NCBI GenBank assembly: GCA_913057165.1
Contig: CAJXNS010000003.1
Coordinates: 1 to 64,000, forward strand
Length of the DNA stretch: 64,000 bases
Direction of reading: 5' to 3'
DNA from: an uncultured Trueperaceae bacterium
GTDB lineage: Bacteria; Deinococcota; Deinococci; Deinococcales; Trueperaceae
Below the pieces are notes generated by a model. It did not search any database, was not told the origin of the DNA, and worked only from the letters and a program-made list of their open reading frames with translations. Position 1 is the first letter of the stretch. Each line of letters starts with the position of its first letter. This document shows, piece after piece, positions 52,083 to 60,569 of this stretch. Made by a program: the position numbers and the translations under genes.

Positions 52083-53747
52083 GTGTCGCTCATTGACGGC
52101 CAGTACGAAGCCATCAAGCAGCGTCCGACCGATGACGGCCGGACGCTCATTGATGCGGTTGATCATGAAGGCAACCCCGTTCGTATCGTCTGGTACGACT
52201 TTCCTGAAAGCGAACGCAAAGCCTTTGAGCGGTACCGCCGCGCCCTCCGCGGACTACAAAAACTTGACAGTGTCCAGCTGCGTGACGTGGTGTCAAGACC
52301 AGGCGCGAATTACACCGTCTGGGACGCACCAGGAACACTAAAAGAGGTCGCCGCACCGCAAAGCATGCTCGATGCCGTGGCGGCCCTGGCGCTCCCAACC
52401 GACCTGCTAGACGTCCGTAAAACGCCGCAAGGACCCGCCTTATTTGGGATTGACTGGGCCAAGGATGCAACGTCCAGCACCCCCAGCGCAGTGACGGTGA
52501 ACACCGACCGAAGCCCCACCAAACGCGCAGGTCGCAGCGTCAGGCAGGCATGGATGACCGGTGCGTTAAGCGTGACGCTGTTCGCCAGCTCGGCCGTCCT
52601 GTTCTTACTCGCCTGGAACCGCTGGGACCCCAACGCATCCACAAACGTGCCAGACGTGGTGGGTCAGCCCGTTGATGTGGCAGTTGAGCGCTTGCATGAC
52701 GCAGGCCTCAACGCTGACCTGCGGGCGGTGGCAGGAAGCGGAACGGCCGGCACGGTGCAAGAACTCGAACCGCAAGCCGGCAGCATGGTTCGGCCCGGCC
52801 GGACCGTCAACGTGCGATACCTGCAGGGCGAAGGTGCGGTCCTGCGGATCGACGTTCCCGACTTAAGGGGCCTCACCCGCGAAGAAGCGCAGCAGCAAGC
52901 CGTCCAAGCGACCTTCACCATCGGCGATTACGCCGCCGTACCAAGCACCCTTCCCTTCGGCACGGTCATTGCGCAAAACCCTGCCGAAGGCACCCAGAAC
53001 CCTCCAGGCACACCCATTGACGTGCTCGTCAGCCAAGGGCCAGCACCGGATGTGACCTTTTTGCCGGACCTGGTCGGGCTCCCGTACGAGGACGCCCGTG
53101 CGCTTGCACGTGTGGCCGGCATCAGCCCAGACCGTATTCTGGCCGAAGCCATCGCTTACCCATCGGCACCGGTGGGCCACGTGGTCGCCATGACGCCGGT
53201 TGCCTGGCATTTGGTCGATCCGGCCTTGGTCACCGTACGGCTGCTCATCAACGACCCCACTGGTGCGCGCCTGAGAGACAACGCGGCCGACGACGTCGGC
53301 ATTCCCGACGTCACGGGCTTACCAGCACCCGTCGCTCGAACCATCCTTGAAGACCTCGGTATGGACGTCCGTATCGAGCCGGTGCGCTCAAGCACGCTTC
53401 CAAACGGCGTGGTCTTACAAGACCCCCAACCTGGCGCGGCACTCGGTCCGATAGCCACCCTGCAAGTCAACGACGCACCCCGCAGCCTCGCGGTGCCCAC
53501 GCCCACCGCACGCCTTCTTGAACCACGCCCCGTGGCGTACCCCTACCGGTTCCTTGTGGAGCCCGGGATTCCTGCGGTTGAGGCGTCCGTCGTGGCACTC
53601 ACCGGCGAAGGTGAGGTTGAGGTCTTCACGGGTACCGTCCAAGGAGGCGAAGCCATCGAAGACGTCTTCGAAACGCGCATCCCTGGGGTGACAGCGTTTG
53701 AACTACGACTGAACGGCATTGAATACGCACGCTTGGACGTTCCCTAA
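52083..53747 (+). CDS. PASTA-repeat membrane protein with a kinase-like N-lobe remnant
   Basis: 554 aa. Residues about 1-125 resemble only the N-lobe of a Ser/Thr kinase (YEAIKQRPTDDGRTLIDAVD, VRIVWYDFPESERKAFERY, ANYTVWDAP hinge) without the lysine, HRD or DFG motifs. A transmembrane helix follows (about 157-178), then four PASTA-like repeats (about 188-475: VPDVVGQPVDVAVERLHDAG, VPDLRGLTREEAQQQAV, LPDLVGLPYEDARALARVAG, IPDVTGLPAPVARTILEDLG) and a beta-rich C-terminal domain. PASTA repeats bind muropeptides. GTG 52083 follows GAAGGA; TATCCT -10 at 52057-52062. Confidence 0.8.
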   Translation: MSLIDGQYEAIKQRPTDDGRTLIDAVDHEGNPVRIVWYDFPESERKAFERYRRALRGLQKLDSVQLRDVVSRPGANYTVWDAPGTLKEVAAPQSMLDAVAALALPTDLLDVRKTPQGPALFGIDWAKDATSSTPSAVTVNTDRSPTKRAGRSVRQAWMTGALSVTLFASSAVLFLLAWNRWDPNASTNVPDVVGQPVDVAVERLHDAGLNADLRAVAGSGTAGTVQELEPQAGSMVRPGRTVNVRYLQGEGAVLRIDVPDLRGLTREEAQQQAVQATFTIGDYAAVPSTLPFGTVIAQNPAEGTQNPPGTPIDVLVSQGPAPDVTFLPDLVGLPYEDARALARVAGISPDRILAEAIAYPSAPVGHVVAMTPVAWHLVDPALVTVRLLINDPTGARLRDNAADDVGIPDVTGLPAPVARTILEDLGMDVRIEPVRSSTLPNGVVLQDPQPGAALGPIATLQVNDAPRSLAVPTPTARLLEPRPVAYPYRFLVEPGIPAVEASVVALTGEGEVEVFTGTVQGGEAIEDVFETRIPGVTAFELRLNGIEYARLDVP

Positions 53748-53848
53748 CGCCGCGCGCGTCGTTTGACGCATACCGAAATCACAAAACACCGGTAAGATGG
53801 CAGGTCGCCGGCCAAGCATGCAGCATCACCGCCGGCATTGGGAGGCGG

Positions 53849-55618
53849 ATGCGACAAACCGTCAAAGACCTTTTTGGCTACATCCGTCGGTACCCGGTTC
53901 GATATGCGATCGGCCTTAGTCTGCTCGTGGCGTTCGCCACGCTCACGACATTTGTGCCCATCCTGATCGGTCGGGTTATCGACTTGCTCCAAGCCGGACC
54001 GGCAAGCGTGTCGTTCAATGAGGTACTCAGCAACATTGCACTGCTCGTGGCCGTCATGGCTGCGGCCGCCACCGCCATGGTGTGGGTCCGCCGCACCATC
54101 CTCGAAGCGTCGTGGGAAATTCAGTTCGACATTCGCCACGATCTGTTTGAGCACTTCATGCGCCTCGACGGTGCGTACTACGACAACCACCGTGTGGGCG
54201 ACCTCATGGCGAGGTTGACTGCCGACTTAAACGCGGTCCGGATGTATGTCGGCGTGGCCGTCTTCATGGGCACCAATACGGTGTTGCTTCTGCTGTTCAC
54301 GTTGGCGCGTATGGCGTCTCTCAACATTGCCCTCACGCTCCTAACGATGCTTGTCGTGCCGTTCATCACCCTGACGTTCTTCATCATGCTCCGGATCATT
54401 CACCGTCGTTACCAACGGGTGCAGGAACAGTTCAGCGACGTGAGCGCCATGGCGCAAGAGAACTTCTCAGGCATCCGCGTGGTCAAAGGTTTCGGCATCG
54501 AAGACCGAGAAGAGAACGCCTTCGGCCGACTTAACGACGAGTTCATCCGCCGCAACCTTGCACTCACCCGGGTGGACGGCCCGCTGTTTCCCATGATGGA
54601 GCTGTTCTTCGCCCTGACGATCAGTCTCCTGTTGCTGTTTGGTGGACGTCAGGTCCTCGGTGCCGGAGGCAACCTCTCCATCGGTGACTTCTCGGCCTTC
54701 GTGTTCCTCTTCATGGGGATTCAGTGGCCCCTCATTGCGCTTGGTTGGATCGCCAACATCATTCAGCGTGGAACGACGAGTTGGCTGAGGCTGCGTGAAA
54801 TTTTTGACTCAGCACCTGACATTGTCGATACCGACGAGGTCGATACCAGCCTGCGTCAGGTACGGGGCGATATTGAGTTCAAAAACGTGACGGTGCGCTA
54901 CGACGGACAGGCCGTACTCGACAACGTGTCGTTCCGGATGCGGGCCGGCGAGACCGTTGGCCTGACGGGCCGGACGGGATCTGGGAAGACCCTCATCGTT
55001 CAACTGATTGCGCGGTTGCTTGACCCAGACGAAGGCGAAATCCTCATCGACGGCCGGCCGATTAAGCACTTCCCGCTGGAGGTACTCAGGCGGCACATCG
55101 GCCTTGTCCCGCAGGAGCCTTTCCTGTTTAGCGACACCATCGCTGAGAACATTGCGTACGGCCTGCCTGAGGAAGATGCCGAAGCGCTTATGCCACGCAT
55201 CCGCAACATGGCCCGCCTAGCGCAGCTTGATGACGACGTGATCGCATTCCCACTCGGTTACGACACGCCCCTAGGTGAGCGTGGCGTCACGCTTTCCGGT
55301 GGTCAGCGGCAACGCACGGCACTCGCGCGGGCGTTCATTCGCGAGCCGAACATCTTGATCCTTGACGACTCCCTATCGGCTGTCGATACCCAGACTGAGT
55401 CGGCGATTTTAGACGGATTGGAAGAAATCCAGAAAGGCCGCACCACCCTCATCGTGGCGCACCGCATTAGTGCCTTCCGGTCGGCCGACCGGATCTTTGT
55501 GCTGGAGCGCGGCCGGATCGTTGAAGAAGGCTCGCACCGCGAGTTGATCGGCAAAGACGGTTGGTACGCCGATATGGACCGCCGGCAGCAACTCGAAGCC
55601 GACCTGGAGGCTGGCTAA
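53849..55618 (+). CDS. ABC exporter half-transporter with degenerate Walker B (TmrB-like partner)
   Basis: 589 aa. Six transmembrane helices over about 20-310, then the nucleotide-binding domain. Walker A GRTGSGKTL, signature LSGGQRQRTALARAF, and Walker B ILILDDSLSAVD, where Asp replaces the catalytic Glu; H-loop AHRISAF. Together with the next gene it forms a heterodimer whose one ATP site is degenerate, as in TmrAB and TM287/288. Substrate unknown (drug, lipid or peptide). A -10 TAAGAT (53793-53798) and GGGAGG precede the ATG. Its TAA abuts the next ATG. Confidence 0.9.
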   Translation: MRQTVKDLFGYIRRYPVRYAIGLSLLVAFATLTTFVPILIGRVIDLLQAGPASVSFNEVLSNIALLVAVMAAAATAMVWVRRTILEASWEIQFDIRHDLFEHFMRLDGAYYDNHRVGDLMARLTADLNAVRMYVGVAVFMGTNTVLLLLFTLARMASLNIALTLLTMLVVPFITLTFFIMLRIIHRRYQRVQEQFSDVSAMAQENFSGIRVVKGFGIEDREENAFGRLNDEFIRRNLALTRVDGPLFPMMELFFALTISLLLLFGGRQVLGAGGNLSIGDFSAFVFLFMGIQWPLIALGWIANIIQRGTTSWLRLREIFDSAPDIVDTDEVDTSLRQVRGDIEFKNVTVRYDGQAVLDNVSFRMRAGETVGLTGRTGSGKTLIVQLIARLLDPDEGEILIDGRPIKHFPLEVLRRHIGLVPQEPFLFSDTIAENIAYGLPEEDAEALMPRIRNMARLAQLDDDVIAFPLGYDTPLGERGVTLSGGQRQRTALARAFIREPNILILDDSLSAVDTQTESAILDGLEEIQKGRTTLIVAHRISAFRSADRIFVLERGRIVEEGSHRELIGKDGWYADMDRRQQLEADLEAG

Positions 55619-57568
55619 ATGGCCCGGCAGAAAACGATCCGAGGTCTCACCGACATGAGTGACGACGCGTACCGCGTTGAGGACCTCAAGGCCGGCTACC
55701 GTCAACAGCGGCGTGCGTATGTGGGTCGACTGCGCAAGGAAGGCAAGTACGACGAAGACGGTCAGGCCATGGAACGGTCGTTTGACGGTCAGCTGGCCTG
55801 GCGCCTGCTTGGGTTCTTCAAGCCGTACCGTTGGCAGCTCGCCGCCGGGATTCTGCTGCTTCTTGCGTACTCTGCCATCGCGCCCGTGTTTCCAAACCTG
55901 ATCGGATTGGCGATCGACCGTTACCTCATTGCCACAGGTGAACCGTGGAGCGCATTGACGGTGGATGAACGGCTGTCTGGACTGACGGCACTGGTCGGCA
56001 TTTACGTGGCGCTTGCACTCGTGAATTTTGCGCTGCGCTATGGGTACACGTACCTCGTGGCTTGGATGGGTCAGCACATCGTGTACGACATCCGCCGCGC
56101 GATCTTCGCGAAAATTCAGCGGTTGCACCTCGGGTTCTTTGACCGAACCCCTGTTGGTCGTCTCATTACGCGAATTACCAGCGATGTTGAGGCCATCCAG
56201 CAGATGATGACCGACGGGTTTGTCGGCCTGATTGCCGATGTCGGCATCATCGTCGGCTTGATGATTTACATGTTCACCATCGATTGGCGCCTGGCGCTCA
56301 TCACCCTGTTTGTCATGCCGCTGCTTTTCGGTGCGCTGACGTTCTTAAGGCTGCGCTTGCGGGATGCGTACCGCAGCGTGCGTCTGCGCACCAGTAAGTC
56401 AAACACTTACCTTGCTGAAAATCTGTCCGGCGCAAAGACCATTCAACTGTTCAACCGCGAGACGCGTAACCAAAAACGGTTCGACAAGCTCAACCTTGAA
56501 CTGCTCGATGCGCACGCCGAGCAGGTCCGCTGGTTCAGCCTGTTCTGGCCGACCGTCAACGTGTTTAGCGCCGTGACCACCGCTTTGATCTTCTACTACG
56601 CGGCGTACAACATCGTCGGTCCAGGGGTCGCTGAAGCCGTGTCGATTGGGGTGCTGGTGACCTTCCAGCAGTACGCCCAAATGTTCTTCCGGCCGCTTCA
56701 AGACCTGTCAGACAAGTTCAACATCATTCAGGCAGCCATGGCGTCCAGTGAACGCATCTTCGGTCTGCTCGACACGCCGGAACAGATCACAAACCGACCG
56801 GATGTGGACCGTTTCGATACGAACTTCCGTGGCGAGGTTGAGTTTGACAACGTGTGGTTCGCGTACGACAAAGAGGACTGGGTCCTCAAAGGCGTCGACT
56901 TCAAGATTGAGCCGGGTCAATCCGTGGCCTTTGTGGGCCATACCGGCGCTGGAAAAACGACCATCATTAGTTTGGTCAGCCGTTTCTATGACGTGCAGCA
57001 AGGCGCGGTTCGTATCGACGGGCACGACGTCCGGTCGTACGACCAGGTGGACCTGAGACGGCATGTCGGCATCGTGTTGCAAGACCCGTTCCTGTTCAGT
57101 GGCACGGTGCGTAGCAACATCACCCTCAACGACGACACGATTCCGCAAGATCGCGTCGAGGAAGCAGCGCGGTTCGTCAACGCCCACGACTTCATCATGC
57201 GCCTCCCGCAGGGGTACGACACCCCCGTACGCGAGCGTGGCGCAGGTTTCAGCACGGGACAAAAGCAGCTGCTGGCGTTCGCGCGTGCGCTCGTTCAAAA
57301 CCCCGACATTCTCCTCGTCTTGGATGAGGCGACCGCCAACGTGGATACCGAAACCGAAGATTTGATTCAGGACGCCCTTGAGAAGCTGATGGAGGGACGC
57401 ACCAGCATCGTGATTGCCCACCGACTCTCCACCATCCAGAATGTGGACCGCATCATGGTCATGCGCGGCGGCAAACTCCTAGAAGACGGCAGCCATCAGG
57501 AACTCCTGCAGCAGGATGGTTACTACCGCAAGTTGTATGAACTGCAGTACCAAGACCGTCCCGCTTGA
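55619..57568 (+). CDS. ABC exporter half-transporter, catalytic subunit (TmrA-like)
   Basis: 649 aa. An N-terminal cytosolic extension (about 1-65, RQQRRAYVGRLRKEGKYDEDG) precedes six helices (about 70-340) and the nucleotide-binding domain. Walker A GHTGAGKTT, Walker B LLVLDEATANVD with the catalytic Glu, but a noncanonical signature FSTGQKQ in place of LSGGQ. The two halves therefore complement each other: the Glu-containing site here pairs with LSGGQ of the partner. Ends before a structured 3' region and a terminator. Confidence 0.91.
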   Translation: MARQKTIRGLTDMSDDAYRVEDLKAGYRQQRRAYVGRLRKEGKYDEDGQAMERSFDGQLAWRLLGFFKPYRWQLAAGILLLLAYSAIAPVFPNLIGLAIDRYLIATGEPWSALTVDERLSGLTALVGIYVALALVNFALRYGYTYLVAWMGQHIVYDIRRAIFAKIQRLHLGFFDRTPVGRLITRITSDVEAIQQMMTDGFVGLIADVGIIVGLMIYMFTIDWRLALITLFVMPLLFGALTFLRLRLRDAYRSVRLRTSKSNTYLAENLSGAKTIQLFNRETRNQKRFDKLNLELLDAHAEQVRWFSLFWPTVNVFSAVTTALIFYYAAYNIVGPGVAEAVSIGVLVTFQQYAQMFFRPLQDLSDKFNIIQAAMASSERIFGLLDTPEQITNRPDVDRFDTNFRGEVEFDNVWFAYDKEDWVLKGVDFKIEPGQSVAFVGHTGAGKTTIISLVSRFYDVQQGAVRIDGHDVRSYDQVDLRRHVGIVLQDPFLFSGTVRSNITLNDDTIPQDRVEEAARFVNAHDFIMRLPQGYDTPVRERGAGFSTGQKQLLAFARALVQNPDILLVLDEATANVDTETEDLIQDALEKLMEGRTSIVIAHRLSTIQNVDRIMVMRGGKLLEDGSHQELLQQDGYYRKLYELQYQDRPA

Positions 57569-57613
57569 GGATTCACACATCTCATGCGGGTCACACAGCA
57601 CACTCAGACGGTT

Positions 57614-57654
57614 GGGGCACACTAAACGCACGGCGCGCGTTCAACGTGTGTCCC
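57614..57654 (+). other. stable hairpin in the 3' region of the ABC operon
   Basis: GGGGCACAC (57614-57622) pairs with GTGTGTCCC (57646-57654), with one G-U, and the inside can pair as AACGC/GCGTT. It lies between the ABC gene stop and the terminator. No open frame is credible here. It could be a 3'-UTR structure protecting the mRNA or part of a small RNA. Confidence 0.4.
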
Positions 57655-57667
57655 TCCTTAACGAAAG

Positions 57668-57701
57668 AACCGGCATCCCCCGCATGGGACGCCGGTTTTT
57701 T
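57668..57701 (+). terminator. Rho-independent terminator of the ABC operon
   Basis: AACCGGC-A-TCCC (57668-57679) pairs with GGGA-C-GCCGGTT (57686-57697) around a 6-nt loop with one A/C mismatch, followed by TTTTTT. It can also act for the convergent minus-strand gene. Confidence 0.85.
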
Positions 57702-57732
57702 CATGGAAGCGGTGCGGTGCTTCAGCGCAGGA

Positions 57733-58329
57733 TCACTGCACCTCAACGCGGAAGGTGAACGTGGCGGTCTGCTCAGGTTCAAAGGGTGTCAAAACCGTCC
57801 ACCGAACGTAGCGAACGTCGCTTGGCTCAATCACCTCAGCGTCATCTGACGGTTGCTGTCCGCTGGCGGTGTCAGCCGTCGTGTCGGCCGTGTCGCTCTC
57901 GGTCGTTGGGTCCGAACTGCCAGGGTCGGTGTCGGCTTCTGGAGTGAACGGAAACGCTTCGATCGTATGGTAGGTCGCCCCGTCCACGGAGAACTCCGTG
58001 GCCACCTGCGGCCAGGTGCTGCTGGCGGAACCGGGCACGAAGCTGAGCCCTTCGGCGATCGGCAGGCTGACCACAATGCGGCCGGCGGGATAAATCACGT
58101 CGCCCACATGCTCCGCGTTCACGTCGTACTGCACAATCTCTCCAGCAACGGCTTCCCTTACCTCCACCAGACGTTCGGCGCGTTCGCCGTCGTCGGTGCG
58201 GATCGTGTCGACACGGGACACCGTCACCTCAAAATCGAGGGTGACGTCTTGGGCCAGGGTGACACCAAAGACACCGGCCACGAAGAGGAGGGTGGCGACG
58301 AAGGATGCGCAGCGCTTCAGGTTTGGCAT
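57733..58329 (-). CDS. secreted DUF11-like protein, 198 aa
   Basis: Signal peptide about 1-25 (FVATLLFVAGVFGVTLAQ). The mature protein reads like a conserved-repeat (DUF11-type) beta domain: EIVQYDVNAEHVGDVIYPAGRIVVSLPIAEGLSFVPGSA in segments, then a Thr/Asp/Ser-rich insert (about 140-165: SSDPTTESDTADTTADTASG) and a closing strand YVRWTVLTPFEPEQTATFTF. Such domains occur in surface and adhesion proteins. ATG 58329 lies 6 nt behind TACCCT (58341-58336), probably leaderless. Confidence 0.7.
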   Translation of the reverse strand: MPNLKRCASFVATLLFVAGVFGVTLAQDVTLDFEVTVSRVDTIRTDDGERAERLVEVREAVAGEIVQYDVNAEHVGDVIYPAGRIVVSLPIAEGLSFVPGSASSTWPQVATEFSVDGATYHTIEAFPFTPEADTDPGSSDPTTESDTADTTADTASGQQPSDDAEVIEPSDVRYVRWTVLTPFEPEQTATFTFRVEVQ

Positions 58330-58370
58330 AGAAGCAGGGTAGCAGGTTGCGCCTGAACGCGTGGTGGTCG

Positions 58371-59360
58371 TCAGCCGTAAACCCACTGGAGGGTAACGAG
58401 CACACCGAGGGCAACCACCAACGCTAAACCGAGCGCCCAACGCCGCGTGATGCGGTCTTGCCGGTCCGCTTCGGCGAACGGGTTGAGCTCCTGCCAGTCA
58501 GCCTCATCCTTTGCCTGCCCCTCAAACCAAGCCGGTTGACGCGAACCCACCTCGCTCGCTGCCTGTCCGGAATGGCGGGTGGTGTCGGGCGAGTCGTCCA
58601 CAAGGGTGGATGGCACGGCCTGATCGTCCTCCAAGCGCACAGGTTCCACCACGGGTGGGTTCCATGCACCAAAGTCGTCGTCTTGATCGTGCACTTCAGG
58701 TGTCGACCAGTCGTCCGGCCAGTCGGTACCGGTCCCACGTCCGGCCGGAACCTCAGACGCCGGCTGGGCCGGTGCAGACTCGACGCTACGGCCAGGCTCG
58801 CTTGGTTCCGTTTTATCCGTCGCCGGTTCTGGTTGGGTTTCGCGACCCTCAAACGTCTGCTGGGGCGGCGGGTTTTCGTCCGGCACGGGGCCTTCAGCAG
58901 GCTCCTCAGGCAGGGTGTCACCCTCGGCTTCATCGGCCTCGATGGGCGGGTTCGCTGCAGCGTCGTTGATGACGGCATCTGGCGCGCCCATCTCAGCCTC
59001 GAGGGGACGGGTGACGTCTGGCGCATCCCCATCGGCATGGGCGGGCTCTGGGTCCGGCCTCATGGGGACAGGCGGGGTCTGCACACCTTCGTGCTCAGGT
59101 TCCACCTCACGTACCGCGACCTCAACCCCAACGCGGGTGAGGATGCTGGCCACACGTTCAGCGGTTGACGCCTTCACGGGCTTGGTGACAGGCCCGATAC
59201 GGTTATTAAGCAACTTCTGCATGGTGGCGGCCGGAACGCCTAAACGGGCGGCGGCCTCCGTGACGACCGTGGCGGTTTGGTCTGCAGCAAGCGGTGCGGT
59301 GACATCCACCACGAACCGAGCGTCATCGGCTGCAGCGTCAAGATCGACAAATGAGGTCAT
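58371..59360 (-). CDS. hypothetical protein: N-terminal compact domain, acidic linker, C-terminal membrane anchor
   Basis: 329 aa. The N-terminal ~90 residues look folded (VVTEAAARLGVPAATMQKLL, NNRIGPVTKPVKASTAERVA, SILTRVGVEVAVREVE), with a shape recalling small alpha/beta domains seen in Thermus/Deinococcus proteins; I cannot name it. Residues about 95-300 form a long Pro/Glu/Asp-rich, probably disordered linker. A transmembrane helix at the end (about 306-325: WALGLALVVALGVLVTLQW) makes it tail-anchored. ATG 59360 is 7 nt behind TAGACT (59373-59368). Confidence 0.68.
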   Translation of the reverse strand: MTSFVDLDAAADDARFVVDVTAPLAADQTATVVTEAAARLGVPAATMQKLLNNRIGPVTKPVKASTAERVASILTRVGVEVAVREVEPEHEGVQTPPVPMRPDPEPAHADGDAPDVTRPLEAEMGAPDAVINDAAANPPIEADEAEGDTLPEEPAEGPVPDENPPPQQTFEGRETQPEPATDKTEPSEPGRSVESAPAQPASEVPAGRGTGTDWPDDWSTPEVHDQDDDFGAWNPPVVEPVRLEDDQAVPSTLVDDSPDTTRHSGQAASEVGSRQPAWFEGQAKDEADWQELNPFAEADRQDRITRRWALGLALVVALGVLVTLQWVYG

Positions 59361-59471
59361 CGCAGGAAGTCTACCGCTTGGCGGTGCACGCTTGCTTCTT
59401 CCTGCATGGTGGCAGCTTAGTGACGCCTACCAACACCCGCGCAACGGTCGGCATCGAACGTTGCAACTTTT

Positions 59472-59500
59472 TTGCGGCGGCCCGCAAGATAAGGTAGGCT
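59472..59500 (+). promoter_or_regulatory. tRNA-Ala promoter
   Basis: TTGCGG (59472-59477), a 17-nt spacer and TAGGCT (59495-59500) with GG in front. Predicted start about 59507, a few bases before the mature tRNA. Confidence 0.65.
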
Positions 59501-59512
59501 TCTAGGGCGTTT

Positions 59513-59589
<77 letters not shown>

Positions 59590-59594
59590 ACCAT

Positions 59595-59621
59595 GCGGGA
59601 GGACCCTGGCGGTCCTCCCGC
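59595..59621 (+). terminator. terminator after tRNA-Ala
   Basis: A perfect 11-bp stem (GCGGGAGGACC, 59595-59605, with GGTCCTCCCGC, 59611-59621) around a 5-nt loop, followed by TCTTTCGTT, a weak U-tract. Confidence 0.75.
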
Positions 59622-59681
59622 TCTTTCGTTCGGCATCGCGGTTCAAGCCGGCCGCGGGGGCACCCGCGGTACACTCATCAC

Positions 59682-60569
59682 GTGCAAAACGTCACGTCCG
59701 GAAGCCCTCCTCCAGCATCGCCACTAGCATGGCTACGGCAAGCGCGTCGCGCGGCCAAACTTGCCTGGCGCATGGCGCAGAGGGCGCTACGACAGACGTT
59801 ACTAAGGCCGGTTTTCTGGCTTTACGAACGTAACCTTGAGCGGACCGTACGTGCGGGCTCCATGCCGAAACATGTGGGCATCATCATGGACGGCAACCGG
59901 CGCTTTGCCAAGACGCTGAAACTGGGGGTCGGTGCAGGTCACGCACAAGGGGCATCGAAGGCCAAAGAGGTGCTCGACTGGTGCCTGCAGATGGGCATCA
60001 TGAACGTCACCATGTGGGGCTTTAGTACGGATAACCGGGGTCGGAGCGATAGCGAGGTGGCGCACATCCACCGCCTGGTTGCCCAGCAAGCGCGAGAGTT
60101 GGCTGACGACCCGAGGCTCACCAAACACCGCGTGCGCGTCCGCGTCATTGGGGACGTAAGCGACTTTAGTGAGGACGCACGGCAGGCCCTACGTCACGTT
60201 GAAGACGTCACCAAGGACCACACCGGCATGAACCTGCAACTGGCCTTGGGTTACGGCGGCCGGGAAGAGATCGTGGCCGCCATGCAGCGACTGCTGCTGC
60301 ATGCCGAGCAGGAAGGCAAAACGTTGTCTGAGGTGGCGAGCACCCTTAACTTAGACGACGTTGCGCAGCACCTCTGGTCCGCTGGCGTGCCGGATCCTGA
60401 CTTCATCATTCGCACCTCGGGTGAGGAGCGACTGTCGGGCTTCATGTTGTGGCAGTCGGTGTACGCCGAGTTCTACTTCTGCGATGCGTTCTGGCCTGAT
60501 TTCAGACGCCTTGACTTTCTGCGGGCGTTGCGCGCGTTTCAGGCGCGCGAACGACGCTTCGGGCGTTAA
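59682..60569 (+). CDS. uppS: undecaprenyl diphosphate synthase-like cis-prenyltransferase
   Basis: Makes the lipid carrier for peptidoglycan and polysaccharides. Catalytic Asp and neighbours in HVGIIMDGNRRFAK, then MGIMNVTMWGFSTDN, LGYGGREEIVAAM and IRTSGEERLSGFMLWQSVYAEFYF. 295 aa; the first ~55 residues are a basic, hydrophobic-rich extension (LAWLRQARRAAKLAWRM) that may hold it at the membrane. The GTG at 59682 lies 6 nt behind TACACT (59670-59675), probably leaderless. The product could be a different Z-chain length. Its stop interlocks with the convergent epimerase. Confidence 0.9.
   Translation: MQNVTSGSPPPASPLAWLRQARRAAKLAWRMAQRALRQTLLRPVFWLYERNLERTVRAGSMPKHVGIIMDGNRRFAKTLKLGVGAGHAQGASKAKEVLDWCLQMGIMNVTMWGFSTDNRGRSDSEVAHIHRLVAQQARELADDPRLTKHRVRVRVIGDVSDFSEDARQALRHVEDVTKDHTGMNLQLALGYGGREEIVAAMQRLLLHAEQEGKTLSEVASTLNLDDVAQHLWSAGVPDPDFIIRTSGEERLSGFMLWQSVYAEFYFCDAFWPDFRRLDFLRALRAFQARERRFGR

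Noticed and set aside
57565-57849. Plus- and minus-strand frames across the ABC operon terminator
   Set aside because: They run through the hairpin and terminator and lack an SD or promoter; the composition is that of shadow frames.
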